In this document: positions 54,985-64,000 of the stretch, piece after piece
Numbering within the stretch: the first letter of the stretch is position 1
Layout of the letters: the number at the start of each line of letters is the position of its first letter
Origin: Metellina segmentata
Taxonomy: Eukaryota; Arthropoda; Arachnida; Araneae; Tetragnathidae
Direction: 5' to 3'
NCBI GenBank assembly: GCA_947359465.1
Contig: OX375872.1
Coordinates: 16,290,018 to 16,354,017, forward strand
Length of the DNA: 64,000 nucleotides
Program-made: the position numbers and the translations under genes
Notes under the pieces: generated by a model
Database searches by the model: none
What the model was told of the DNA's origin: nothing
Seen by the model: only the letters and a program-made list of their open reading frames with translations

Positions 54985-55345
54985 ATTTTATCCGCCTTCC
55001 AAAACAAGGGTGTTGACCTCGTCATCTGACCGTTTTTTGAAACTACGTGATGTTGACTTGGGATCTTTTCATTCCTAATTAACGGATTAGCATCCGGATG
55101 GTTGTGAGTTTGAAACTAGGTCCATCCCAAGATCGTCGTGTACACGTGACTGGTGCTCGTTACTTCTGTTGTGGCCACAAGGGTGTGATTATAGAAGCTC
55201 GGTGAGTGGGAGGTAGTTAGATTGTTGTTCTCGTCATCTAACCGTGGTTCAAAATTACGAGGCGTTGTCCTTGGATAATTCTCTTCCAGATTGATCCCGG
55301 ATCGTCACCATTTTCCCGGTGTGTAAAGTTTCGGTTTCCTAAGAA
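54985..55345 (+). repeat. Two SINE fragments, copy E
   Basis: A 3' body piece (54985-55075, GACCTCGTCATCTGACCG) is followed by a head-to-tail piece from about 55080 with a GTGAGTTTGAAAC box B and later CATCTAACCGTGGTTCAAAA. Both are diverged. Confidence 0.6.
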
Positions 55346-55459
55346 AGTGGAGCCGTTATCTAACAGCCGTGATACGTCATGATTCCGCGGGCATAACTAG
55401 ACGTCCGTCTAAACAAGAATCCTGAGGTGTCAACTTAGACGGACAGAATACGTTGGAGA

Positions 55460-55870
55460 ATGGGCAACACAGACGGCTGTCATGGTTTATTTTATTCGAG
55501 AAACAAAACAAAGTGGTTTTTTATTCTCTAGTTCAAAGTTTCTAACTTCGGTATCGTTGAAGGTAGAGTAAAAATTTCAACAGATTTCAAATCAGCTTAA
55601 ATTTCTACGCCAGATCAATATCAAAAACAGTTTAATTATTAAATTATTTACCATTTGATTATTTAATTATTTATTATATAATTAATTATTTATTTAAAGA
55701 AAATAACATTTAAGGTATCGATCTGGTGTCAAATTTTCCGCAGATTTGAAATCCGTTGAAATTTTCATTCTGTGTTTAACGATCCCGATTTTACAAAAAC
55801 GAATTAATCAATGACAGTCAAAAATGTTTATTTATTTTGCTCCTCTTCGCTCGAATCGTTTGGAGCAGGA
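55460..55870. repeat. Helitron-family fragment with inverted internal block
   Basis: The AATTTCAACRGATTTCAAAT block is present forward at 55565-55620 and inverted at 55705-55790, flanking ~90 bp of very AT-rich sequence. The right part (GGTATCGATCTGGTGTCAAA) matches 15730 and 2255. Termini were not found. Confidence 0.55.
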
Positions 55871-56154
55871 AATCAAATGTTGCCACTACAAGAGAGAAAA
55901 AACGTTCTCCAACTGTTTGATACCGCTATGACGACAGTCATGGAAATGGCGGCTCCGATCATTTTCGTTACGCTCACAAACAACGCTCTCTAGGAAACCA
56001 ACACCATGTGTTAGTATAAACAACGTTTTAGTGACGTCACCCACCGATACATCACGGCCGCTAGATCGCGGCTACGCTTTGATAGGAAACCGAAGCTTTA
56101 CTTCAGTAAAGTGCGACGTCAGTTAACTCTAACGACCTACCTTTCGTGTCTGAT

Positions 56155-56277
56155 CCTATAATTTGACTGTGTTTCAAAGTTACAAGGCGTCGTTTTTGGA
56201 TCTTTCCCTTCGTAATCTATCCTGGATAGTCGCCAATACACCTCTGTGTTGCTCCAGTTCGTCGTTAATTTAACTAC
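56155..56277 (+). repeat. SINE 3' fragment
   Basis: GTTTCAAAGTTACAAGGCGT, TGGATCTTTCCCTTCG and a TGTGTTGCTCCAGTTCGTCG 3' end, abutting the hAT at 56308. Confidence 0.6.
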
Positions 56278-56401
56278 TTCCCCTTTTCAATACCAGAAGG
56301 TAGGTAGTAGAAATGCGACATCGATGTCGATGTTTTCAAAACATCGATTTATTGGAGCCGATGTTTGTTTAACATCGATGTTTATTTTTGAACGAAAAAA
56401 G

Positions 56402-56429
<28 letters not shown>
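56402..56429. repeat. (TA)n microsatellite
   Basis: About 14 TA units inside the deleted hAT, close to its deletion point. Confidence 0.9.
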
Positions 56430-56433
<4 letters not shown>

Positions 56434-56439
56434 AGTAAA

Positions 56440-56608
56440 ACTTAAGAAAAATAACCGTGCAAATAAGTATTTGTCATTAATAGCGACATCCGTCCTATCA
56501 GAAAGAGTTTTTTCCCTAACTGGTGGGATAGTGAGTGAAGAAAGAAGTTTGCTTAAGGTGGAGAAAGTTAACTTATTTTTTTTACAAACTGCAATTAACA
56601 AATATTGA
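56440..56608 (+). pseudogene. hAT transposase dimerisation-domain fragment
   Basis: NRANKYLSLIATSVLSERVF, then SLTGGIVSEERSLLKVEKVN and LFFLQTAINKY. This is the conserved hAT C-terminal block (ATS-x-x-SER-x-FS-x-x-G). Everything upstream is deleted. Confidence 0.85.
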
Positions 56609-57069
56609 GGCATATAAAAATAGCCTCAATACTTTTTATTTACACTAAATAAAATATAAAGTTTGTTATGTTCCCCCCATAAGTTGATAAATAATTAATA
56701 ATAATTAACAATAATTATTGTTATGTATCTACCTAATTATGCTTATAGTTAGTAGTACCTATGTCAAATTGTTGTAAATATTATTTTCTATTATATTATT
56801 CAATTTGAAAATAAAATATTTGTTAAATGTTTTTTTTTTTCAGTTAAAATTTTTTTTATTTATAAATTAACACAGCAAATGACAAATTAAATCTCTCCCC
56901 CCCCCTCGCCGAACATTGAGGTTACTAAACCAGTTTTAAGAAATGGGGAAAAAAGTTTAAATACACTGATGGTTTAAAAACATCGATGGTTTTTTGGCGA
57001 TGTATTATCAACATCGATGAATTTTGAACATCGATGCTTTGTTGTCGATGTCGCATCTCTAGTACGTAG

Positions 57070-57889
57070 GTATTTTAATTAACGTCGTACTGTTGAAACA
57101 ACGGATTGACGACTAACTACACCAGATAGTGAGTGCATTAAAAAAAACTCAAGAATGATGCGCACTATTATTTGTAACGGGGCAGATACTTTTAATGCTA
57201 TCTCTAGAAAAAGAAAGGTAGATTCTTTCTTTAAACTTTTCCCCCAACTCACGGTAGAGCATTTCTCTTTAAAGCAGCGAAATGCTGAAAGGAAACCCAA
57301 AAAAGGCAAACTGCTTCAGAGGCATTTAACTCGATATTGGTTGTGAACAATTCTCTGCAGTGAAGCATCAAATCTCTACGAAAATCCCATTATCTGCTGT
57401 TTTAGCCTTTGATAGCCGTTCTTTTCCGAGGATGCCAAATGGATTTATTTCTACTCTTTTCGAGCTCTTCGGGAAACTCTCGCAGTGATTCATAAATCTT
57501 AGCGCCGGCTCTTTAAAACGGAGGATAATGGGGTGACGCGTGGCTCGAAACACCATTTCCGGGGGAAAAATTTCGTCACCAATGTGGAGTGACATGTGTC
57601 GAATTTAAAAATTTCGCGCATTTTTCAAGTCTTTGTAGGTCGGGAAAGTGAGAAAATCAAATTTTAAGAGATGACAGTTCTCATAATAGGTTTTTGTTGT
57701 TATAGTGAGGATTTCGGGAAAGATGTATGCAGTATATATATTAACTTTGGAAGTCTCAGATTCCAGATTTCAACCCTCTGAGAGTCACGAGTTTTTCTTG
57801 TAGTACAGAATTGTTTTTACTTCAGATCACATATTTAACCGTCTGAGGGGTTCATATTCATAGGTTTCCTTTCGTGACTTCTAGCAAAT
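57070..57889. other. No gene recognised
   Basis: Open frames at 57155-57346 (plus) and 57368-57595 (minus) have no recognisable motif. Confidence 0.4.
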
Positions 57890-57978
57890 TTCAACCTTCG
57901 TGACCAATAGAATCTTTCCAAAGAATTCTATTCTAAGGAAAGGAGAGGACGAGAAAATTTTTCCAAATAATTCTATTA

Positions 57979-59335
57979 CAGTAAGTTTCCGTTACAACGA
58001 ACTTCACGGGACCGTAAAATTGCTTCGTTATAACGGAAATTTCGCTGTAACGAAATTTTGCTAATTCGAATTAAAAAGAACATTTAAAATACGTAAGTTC
58101 GGCTTTTGTTTCGAAAGAAGACTATATATAACACTATGATTAGCTACTGCAATTAGAAAGTTTATTGCAATTGATTTCAGCCATAGAAAAATAATTACTT
58201 CAAATAAATACTACATTGTTATAGCATTTTCTCTAAAACCTGAAGAAAAAAAATTAACTTACCTCTTTTGGGAAACATTAATCCTAAATGAACAAAATGC
58301 GAGGAAACAAAACTTTATTTCAGAAAATCTGCGATTTTCGTCTGAACAAGGTTTGCTGTTGTATTTGAGAGTAAATAATTTTGCAGCTGGTGAATGTTTG
58401 TAAAGATAAAGTCCTGCACACATTGCTCTTTGTGACGAAATAAATGTCCGTATTGTTTCCAAACTTGTTAAGGATTCTGAAGAAATGACATTGCGCACAT
58501 CATCTCCAACCACAGCCTCTTCATCTTCACTACTTTCATTGGCCTCATCTTAGCAGTCTTTAATGGATTGGATGATGGACTTCGGTCAGTTCATAACGTG
58601 GTGAAACGTTATCCCCCCCCCCCATGTACACTGAGATAATTATTTTTCAAATTCACGTCGTCAGGAACCGAAGTTTTATTTTTTGTAGCTTTCCAAATTT
58701 TCTCCAACTCAGATTGCTGAATGTCGTGCGTATTTGATTCATCTTTCAAGTCGGCTTCTTCTGAAACTGAATTGGCGTCTTTGGCTGTGGTTGCATATGT
58801 TTCCAACAGTTTTTTATTGTTGATTGACTGATGTCATCCCAACATCCACATATACATTCGATAGCCTTCTTTCACGTTGCATTTTCTTTGTATATTTTTC
58901 TCCGAATCGCATAGAATTTGACGCAACAAAAAAGTTCTGTAGCTTGATTTTACAGCTCTGATGATGCCTTGGTCAAGAGGCTAAAGTTTTGCCGTGGAAT
59001 TAAGCGGGAAATACGGCTACGACAGTGACAAATTTCTGCTTGTTTCTTAGAAAACCAGTCTTTATTTTGGCAGTTGGTTTCAGCACGACTAAAACGAAAT
59101 TCATTGAATCTAAAGAAACTGCATGCTTGTTATCAGTTGAGTGAACTATGAAAGGAAAACATATTTTTGCCTGTACAAATAGTTCGTTGTATCGGGATTT
59201 TCAAAAATCGATCATTTCATTATATTGAGATTCATTTAACATTGTTTTAATTGCTTTTCGGATGGGGACTTCCATGACTTTCGTAATAACGGGAATTTTC
59301 GTTGTATCGGTATTCGTTGTAACGGGATCTTACTG
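57979..59335 (-). mobile_element. pogo/Tigger-like transposon, 1.36 kb
   Basis: Ends CAGTAAGTTTCCGTTACAAC (left) and CAGTAAGATCCCGTTACAAC (right, read inward), with CGTTATAACG-type repeats inside each end as in pogo/Tigger elements. TA precedes the left end; the right flank is TGTA. The element lies inside a minisatellite (57890-57978 and 59336-59490). Confidence 0.83.
58259..59000 (-). pseudogene. pogo/Tigger-like transposase C-terminal remnant
   Basis: Near 58990 the minus strand reads LDQGIIRAVKSSYRTFLLRQ, then CDSEKNIQRKCNVKEGYRMY and MWMLGWHQSINNKKLLETYA, which is the end of the pogo/Tigger catalytic domain (P-L-DQGII motif). It continues through an acidic stretch (58806-58609) and, after a break, SLTSLETIRTFISSQRA at 58259-58513. 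The CENP-B-like DNA-binding half is missing, and stops and a frameshift are present. Confidence 0.78.
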
Positions 59336-59490
59336 TGTATATGGAAAACTATATCAACAAAATCTTACTAAAGGATTATATCTTAAGGAAAGGATCAATC
59401 AAATCTTTCCAAAGGATTCACTTCAAAGGAAAGGACTAATATAATCTTTCCAATGGATTCTATTCTAAGGAAATGACAAATATAATCTTT
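59336..59490. repeat. Minisatellite, right half
   Basis: Three or so units of the 48-bp repeat (AAATCTTTCCAAAGGATTC, AAGGAAAGGANNAAT). The left half lies at 57890-57978, before the Tigger insertion. Confidence 0.75.
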
Positions 59491-59813
59491 TACACGTTGA
59501 AATAATGCATGTAAATTCCTTCACCCAATAGATGTGATTAATTAGTCATTAAGAATGTTGTGAGGTAAAATCAATACTATAGTGCTCAAAAATCTCGTGA
59601 AACTCAGAGGTTTAATGAAAGAAGTCATATATATTTAATGAAAGAATCCTATGAGTAATTTTAACTATAAAAAAATCGACGCACAAATAAAGAGTTGTCC
59701 GATTGCGATAAAAATGGGTGGATGTGAAGAACCTACGTAGAAAAACAAACGATTAAAATTTCAGAACAATTAAATGATTAATTTCAAAGTCTGACTGTTA
59801 CAAAGGGCGAAAG
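59491..59813. other. Flank of a Tc1 relic, no gene
   Basis: AT-rich. The part from about 59690 may be the 3' end of the Tc1 element, but no terminal repeat pair can be shown. Confidence 0.35.
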
Positions 59814-60345
59814 TCAATAAGGCGTTGGTACACCTCTGGCCTGGATGCAAACTGTCACCCGACGTGGCATAGACTGAAAAAGTTCCCGGATGATGACCTG
59901 TGGAATTTCTTGCCAAATTGTGTCCAACTGTTGGGTTAAATGGTCAACATTCTGGGATGGTTGCAAACGCCTTCCCATAACGTTCCAAATGTGCTCTATG
60001 AGAGAGATATGAGAAAACTCAGCTGGCCAAGGAAGTGTTGGGAAAGTCATGAAGACAATTCATAGCAACACGTGCCATCGTTCATAGCAGAACGAATGTC
60101 GTCTACGTACCGCTGTGCTGTAAGTGTGCCAGAAATGACTACCAAAGGGGTTCCGGCTATCAAAGGAGATGGCACCCCCAGATCATAACGCCCTGTTGTG
60201 GACATGTGTGTCGTGCGACAGTAAGACCAGGATCCGGATCCCCACGCTGCCCTGGACACAGTTAGAAACGGGATTCGTCCCTAAAGACTATACGTCCCCA
60301 GTCAGCGCCGATCCAAGTTGATCGAGTTCGGTACCACTGTAATTC
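59814..60345 (-). pseudogene. Tc1-like transposase C-terminal half
   Basis: From 60345 the minus strand reads WIGADWGRIVFRDESRF (first Asp), stop, then LTVARHTCPQQGVMIWG, GTPLVVISGTLTAQRYVDDI, and after a frameshift and gap that lose the second Asp block, FPTLPWPAEFSHISLIEHIW with the Glu, MGRRLQPSQNVDHLTQQLDT and PTPY-stop. It is N-terminally truncated. Confidence 0.8.
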
Positions 60346-60477
60346 TGCACCTTTTTGGTGCGTCTATTTTTTTTGTTATAATGTATATTGACTGAAAGAA
60401 TCCAATGGATAATTCCATTGGTCAAGGAAGTCCAAACTTGTTAAAAATCAGGAAGAGAAAACTACAGGTTGGTACAT

Positions 60478-60655
60478 TTTAAAACCGCGTGAAGTGGGAG
60501 TTCGGAGAGTGCAGTGCCTGCTCTGGCGTTGCCTCCTCATATAACCGTCGTTCCTATTTACGTGGTGTCTTCTAATCTTTCCCTTCAGGATTGATCCTAT
60601 ACTGTCGCCAATAACCCGTTGTATTGCTTCAGTGTGACTTAATTAGATACCTACC
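60478..60655 (+). repeat. SINE fragment
   Basis: GGAGAGTGCAGTGCCTGCTC, GTTGCCTCCTCATATAACCG and CCCGTTGTATTGCTTCAGTG match the SINE body and 3' end, 5' truncated and diverged. Confidence 0.6.
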
Positions 60656-60969
60656 TACTCGCCTGTCATATTTCTACCGAATGAAACAACTTGATCCTAA
60701 TGCATATGTTGAGAAACTAAAATAGTTTATTTCAGAAGAAAAAAATAATTTCTTCAACCACAACGCCACAGCACGATCCAATATAGAATCTACACCTTCA
60801 TAAAATTTCTACAAAACATTTAGTATGCATTTGGTACTGACATTTATAATTTGACTAATACAATATTTAGACCTATTATATGTGGGATATTTTATACCTT
60901 TTCGAGATATTCAATAAACATTTTTATCGATAATTGAGATAAATATATAATTCAAAAATTTTATAAAAT

Positions 60970-61625
60970 AACGATGTTTCGTTGAAAAATGGTATACTTG
61001 GAGAAGTTTGTGAAACAGCGATGGTTTCATTGATAAAAAGGTAAAACTGAAATTTTTTTTGGGCACGGTAATGTTTCTTTGAGAAAATACTTATAGAAGT
61101 TTATAAAACCGTGATGTTTAATTAAGGTAAGGTGTAATAGAAAGTTTGTTAAGCAACGACTCTTTATTGAAAAAAAGGTAGAATGAAAATATAAATGGAG
61201 AACAACGATGCGGGTAAAGAGGTATATTTGAAGGAGTTTGTAAATTAAAGTTGTTTCATCGTTAAAAAATGTAATAGAATAGTTCATAAAACAGCGATGT
61301 TTCGTTGAGAAAATGTATAGTTGAAAATTTTTTATAGAATATCGAAGTTTCACAGAGAAAAGGTATATCTAAGGAAGTTTGTAAAAAAAGTGACTCTTCA
61401 TTGAGAAAAAGCGTATTTGAAAAAGTTTACAAAACATCGAAAATTAAATTCATTGAGAAAAATGTATAATTGAAGAAGTTTGTGAATTAGTTACGGTTTT
61501 ATTGAGACAAAGGTATACTTCGAAGAAGTTTGTAAAACAGTGATGTTATCATTAAGAAAAGGCTCTTTAGAAAAAGTTTGTAAAACAGCAATGTTTCATT
61601 AATAAAAAGGTAGTATAGAACATAA
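60970..61625. repeat. Degenerate ~47-bp minisatellite, about 14 units
   Basis: Each unit resembles CGATGTTTCATTGAGAAAA, then GGTATANTTGAAGAAGTTTG and TNAAACAG. Units follow head to tail with small indels and considerable divergence. Open frames on the minus strand across it are by-products of the repeat. Confidence 0.85.
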
Positions 61626-62149
61626 TAATAATCGAAACATTTTGTATTGAATATGTAAAGCGCTATACAAGTGTCAGCATTTTTTATTCGCTGAAATAAA
61701 TTTTTTCTATTAAAATTTTTCAAACAGAAATTAAAAAAAAAAGCTTTATGGTTTTTGCAATATTTTTTGATTAATGTTGCGAAAACGTAAGCAGGTGATG
61801 AGTTTAAGTTAAATTAATCGATGTAAGGAGTTTTGACAAAAATGATGACCACACAAGAGACATAAGCCCCATGTACTTTTATTATCCATAAAAAAGTTTG
61901 TGGCATGAGTAGACGTTATTCACTCTATATTCAGTAGTAGTCCCCTATTGAACTAGAGAAATATAAATAAAATATAATGTTAACATAAAAAAACATCAGC
62001 GTCACACTTTGAGAGAAATAAAAAAAGACCATTTTTATATGTTCTATTCTTTTAATCTTTTTCTTGATTTTATGATTATTCGTGTAATTTTTCAATAAAA
62101 CGTCATTATAATCCCCAGTATCTATACAGTTGTGTAAAAATATCGAACT
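61626..62149. other. AT-rich, no gene recognised
   Basis: No motif or repeat that I can support. Confidence 0.4.
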
Positions 62150-62345
62150 ACCCTCTTTGTTTCGAGCACCCTATTCAAGTAGAGATAATTCAAAGATATC
62201 ATTCAATGGGGAATAACGCAGAAAAATTGCATTAGGGGCAATCTTCATATCAAAGTTTGCAGAAACAACAAATTTCCAATGGAAACACCATGTTTTGACG
62301 CCTTAATCAGTTTCTGCATAGTTCAATTTGTTTAATATGAAATTT
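62150..62345 (+). repeat. Single arm of the 27.2-28.3-kb foldback family
   Basis: Contains CAAGTAGAGATAATTCAAAG, AGGGGCAATCTTCATATCAA and CCAATGGAAACACCATGTTT, matching the arms at 27230-27400 and (inverted) 28110-28260. It ends in a TA microsatellite. Confidence 0.7.
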
Positions 62346-62353
62346 CATGACTT

Positions 62354-62357
<4 letters not shown>

Positions 62358-62416
<59 letters not shown>

Positions 62417-62418
62417 TA
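62358..62418. repeat. (TA)n(CA)n microsatellite
   Basis: About 24 TA units followed by six CA units, ending at the TA where the next Tc1 element begins. Confidence 0.93.
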
Positions 62419-63594
62419 CAGGGGTTGGACAAAATAATATGAACACTTGTAAAAAAATAGAACTCGAAAGAAACCTCTCGTATACTCCTGCCCTCTAGCG
62501 GTGAAGGGTGGCACATAGCGGATGAGAAAGTATACGCATCAGTCTGCTACTAGCAGTGATAGATGTCGGATGCGAAATATATTTCTGTGTTAAAATTGCG
62601 TTATGGCTGTCCTCTCTGATTTGTAAAGAGGCATGATTGTTGGGGCCCGTCTTGCTGGAGCCTCGGTAACGATAACGACCACCCTTCTAGGTGTTGGGAG
62701 AAGTACAGTGTCGACTGTAATGTCAGCATATTTGAAACAGGGAAAAGCGTCATCTAAAAAGCAAAACAGTGGTCGAAAATCGAAGCAGAATGACAGAGAC
62801 AGAAGGGTTTTGAAGTGGATTGTGGCAAAAAAAACATAAGACAACAGCATCCCAGATAACATCATGAGATGAACACACATCTACAGAAAGCAGTTTCATC
62901 AAAAACTATCCGGGGTGAACTGCATATGGCAAATATTCATGGTAGAGCGGCTATTTCAAAACCATTGATTACACCATACAATGCCTTGAAGCGACGAATA
63001 TGGTGTCGCGAGCATAAAAATTCGACACAACAACAATGGGATAATGTAATATGGTCAGACGAATCGTTGTTCAGATTATTCCCGACAAATAAACGTGTTT
63101 ATGTTTGGAGAACGCCACCAGAAGCCTATCAAGTTGATTGTCTTCGGCCTACGGTTAAGCATGGCGGCGGTTCAGTGATGATCTGGGATGCGATATCACA
63201 TCGTAGTCTTGGCCCACTTGTTGTTCTAAATGGCTGTGTTACAGGAGAGGATTGTGTCAGTCTTCTGGCCGACCATCTTCACCCAATGGTGCAAACTGTG
63301 TTTCCTGATAAACGACCAGTCTTCCAAGATGATAATGCCCCCATTCACACCTGTGGAATTGCCCGAGACTGGTTTTATGAACACGACGATGAAATAGAGC
63401 ACCTCATCTGGCCCCTTCAGTCCCCTAATCTCAATATAATTGAACCTTTGTGGGGGATTTTGGAAAACAAGCTGCGCTGTCGATTCCCAAGGGTTGCTAG
63501 TGTGATTGCAGCACGTGGGGGGACCATCCCCCTATTAAAACATGTATGTTTTCCCTTATACCATCACATCTTGCTGTCCGGTCCATTATGGTAG
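62419..63594 (+). mobile_element. Tc1-like transposon, right end lost
   Basis: It starts CAGGGGTTGGACAAAATAAT directly after TA (62417-62418). No matching inverted end was found on the right. The transposase is mostly readable. Confidence 0.82.
62633..63594 (+). pseudogene. Tc1-like transposase, mostly intact but broken
   Basis: The first frame (62633-62839) gives the helix-turn-helix part: MIVGARLAGASVTITTTLLG, VGRSTVSTVMSAYLKQGKAS and NSGRKSKQNDRDRRVLKWIV, then TAA. After a frameshift it is open from 62869 to 63594: IWSDESLFRLFP (first Asp), VFQDDNAPIHTCG (second Asp) and SPNLNIIEPLWGILENKL (Glu), with 36 residues between second Asp and Glu. Beyond VASV the sequence jumps to AARGGTIPL, which implies an internal deletion of about 40 residues near the C terminus. 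It is the best preserved of the broken Tc1 copies. Confidence 0.85.
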
Positions 63595-63747
63595 GGTAGT
63601 GTATAGTAGATATCGTTTGCAAACTTTTATCATATATTTTTACGATTTATATAAACATTTGGAAACAATCAGGGATTTATTTAAATTTTTTGTCTAAAAT
63701 TAAATTTGTTTTTAAAAAGAGAATTTTCATTTTGTCGATTTTTCAAA

Positions 63748-64000
63748 ATGTCGAATGTAATTGAGCAAAGAACATGAATTAAATTTTGTTTCTGTAAGGG
63801 AATTTCAGCTATAAACACATTTGAAATGCTGCAAAAAGCCTTGACAGACGACTGTTTATCAACGACTGTTGCAACAGTAATTGATTGGTATAAAAGTTTA
63901 AAGATAGATAATGCGTCGTAGATGATTCCCGATCTGGTAGACCATCCACTACGACTAATGATCAACATGTCAATCAGATCAGATAACTGCTACTTAGTGA
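63748..64000 (+). pseudogene. mariner/SETMAR-type transposase N terminus, runs off window
   Basis: From ATG 63748: MSNVIEQRT, TGA, IKFCFCKGISAINTFEMLQK, ALTDDCLSTTVATVIDWYKS, a TAG, then in a shifted frame DDSRSGRPSTTTNDQHVNQI. This is the mariner N-terminal helix-turn-helix pair and its SGRPS linker. At least two stops and one frameshift are visible. The rest lies beyond the window. Confidence 0.75.

Larger units (their letters stand above)
56308..57061 (+). mobile_element. Internally deleted hAT (Activator-type), 754 bp
   Basis: Ends TAGAAATGCGACATCGATG (left) and TAGAGATGCGACATCGACA (right, read inward), with many ATCGATG subterminal repeats. The 8-bp flanks GTAGGTAG (56300-56307) and GTACGTAG (57062-57069) match at seven positions. 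Only the transposase C terminus remains. Confidence 0.85.

Noticed and set aside
61027..61723. Minus-strand open frames rich in Phe, Leu and Tyr
   Set aside because: They are translations of the 47-bp minisatellite and its flank.
1..64000. CRISPR arrays, bacterial operons, riboswitches, rRNA genes
   Set aside because: None seen. The splice sites, transposon types and composition are those of an animal nuclear genome, and the tandem arrays lack conserved-repeat/unique-spacer structure.

Overview
This is a eukaryotic nuclear window. It is AT-rich, with GT-AG introns, AATAAA signals, microsatellites and a very dense load of decayed transposons. The mix points to an arthropod: several Tc1/mariner lineages, hAT, Helitron, pogo, piggyBac, BEL/Pao-like LTR elements, a tRNA-headed SINE, and non-LTR elements ending in (CCAA)n. 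An arachnid, perhaps a spider, is my best guess, but that is inference from general familiarity with such repeats.

The one clearly recognisable host gene is nocturnin on the + strand: coding exons 4429-4657, 6356-6707 and 9380-9842, joined in frame as 347 codons with every expected catalytic motif. Intron 1 carries a SINE fragment and intron 2 a complete 1.87-kb hAT element with its 8-bp target duplication. Two further likely terminal coding exons on the + strand (25722-25831 and 33780-33970) show that other host genes cross the window, but I could not name them or find their upstream exons.

Layout: 1-4.4 kb, flank with a Helitron fragment and a SINE tail; 4.4-10.4 kb, nocturnin; 10.4-15 kb, quiet AT-rich sequence; 15.0-17.1 kb, a hAT element containing a complete small Helitron; 19.9-27 kb, four Tc1/mariner relics, one split by a 58-bp LINE tail; 27.2-28.3 kb, a foldback repeat; 29.2-31.2 kb, a collapsed BEL/Pao-like element; 31-35.5 kb, quiet; 35.5-46.4 kb, a Tc1 stub, a complete 2.8-kb transposon with an intact transposase, a SINE split by a solo LTR, piggyBac, two Tc1 relics and a LINE; 47.6-51.4 kb, a palindromic mariner split by a small hAT, a local duplication and a Helitron; 51.4-55.4 kb, palindrome-rich sequence, minisatellite and a SINE cluster; 56.3-59.5 kb, a deleted hAT and a pogo/Tigger element splitting a minisatellite; 59.8-64 kb, Tc1 relics, a 47-bp-unit minisatellite and the start of another mariner.

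The most striking item is the element at 36431-39226. It has perfect 28-bp terminal inverted repeats and an uninterrupted reading frame for a D-D-E transposase whose last two catalytic residues are 82 residues apart, far wider than in ordinary Tc1/mariner. Nearly every other transposase here is broken, so this looks like the youngest, possibly active, element. Several nested insertions with exact target duplications let the order of events be read directly.
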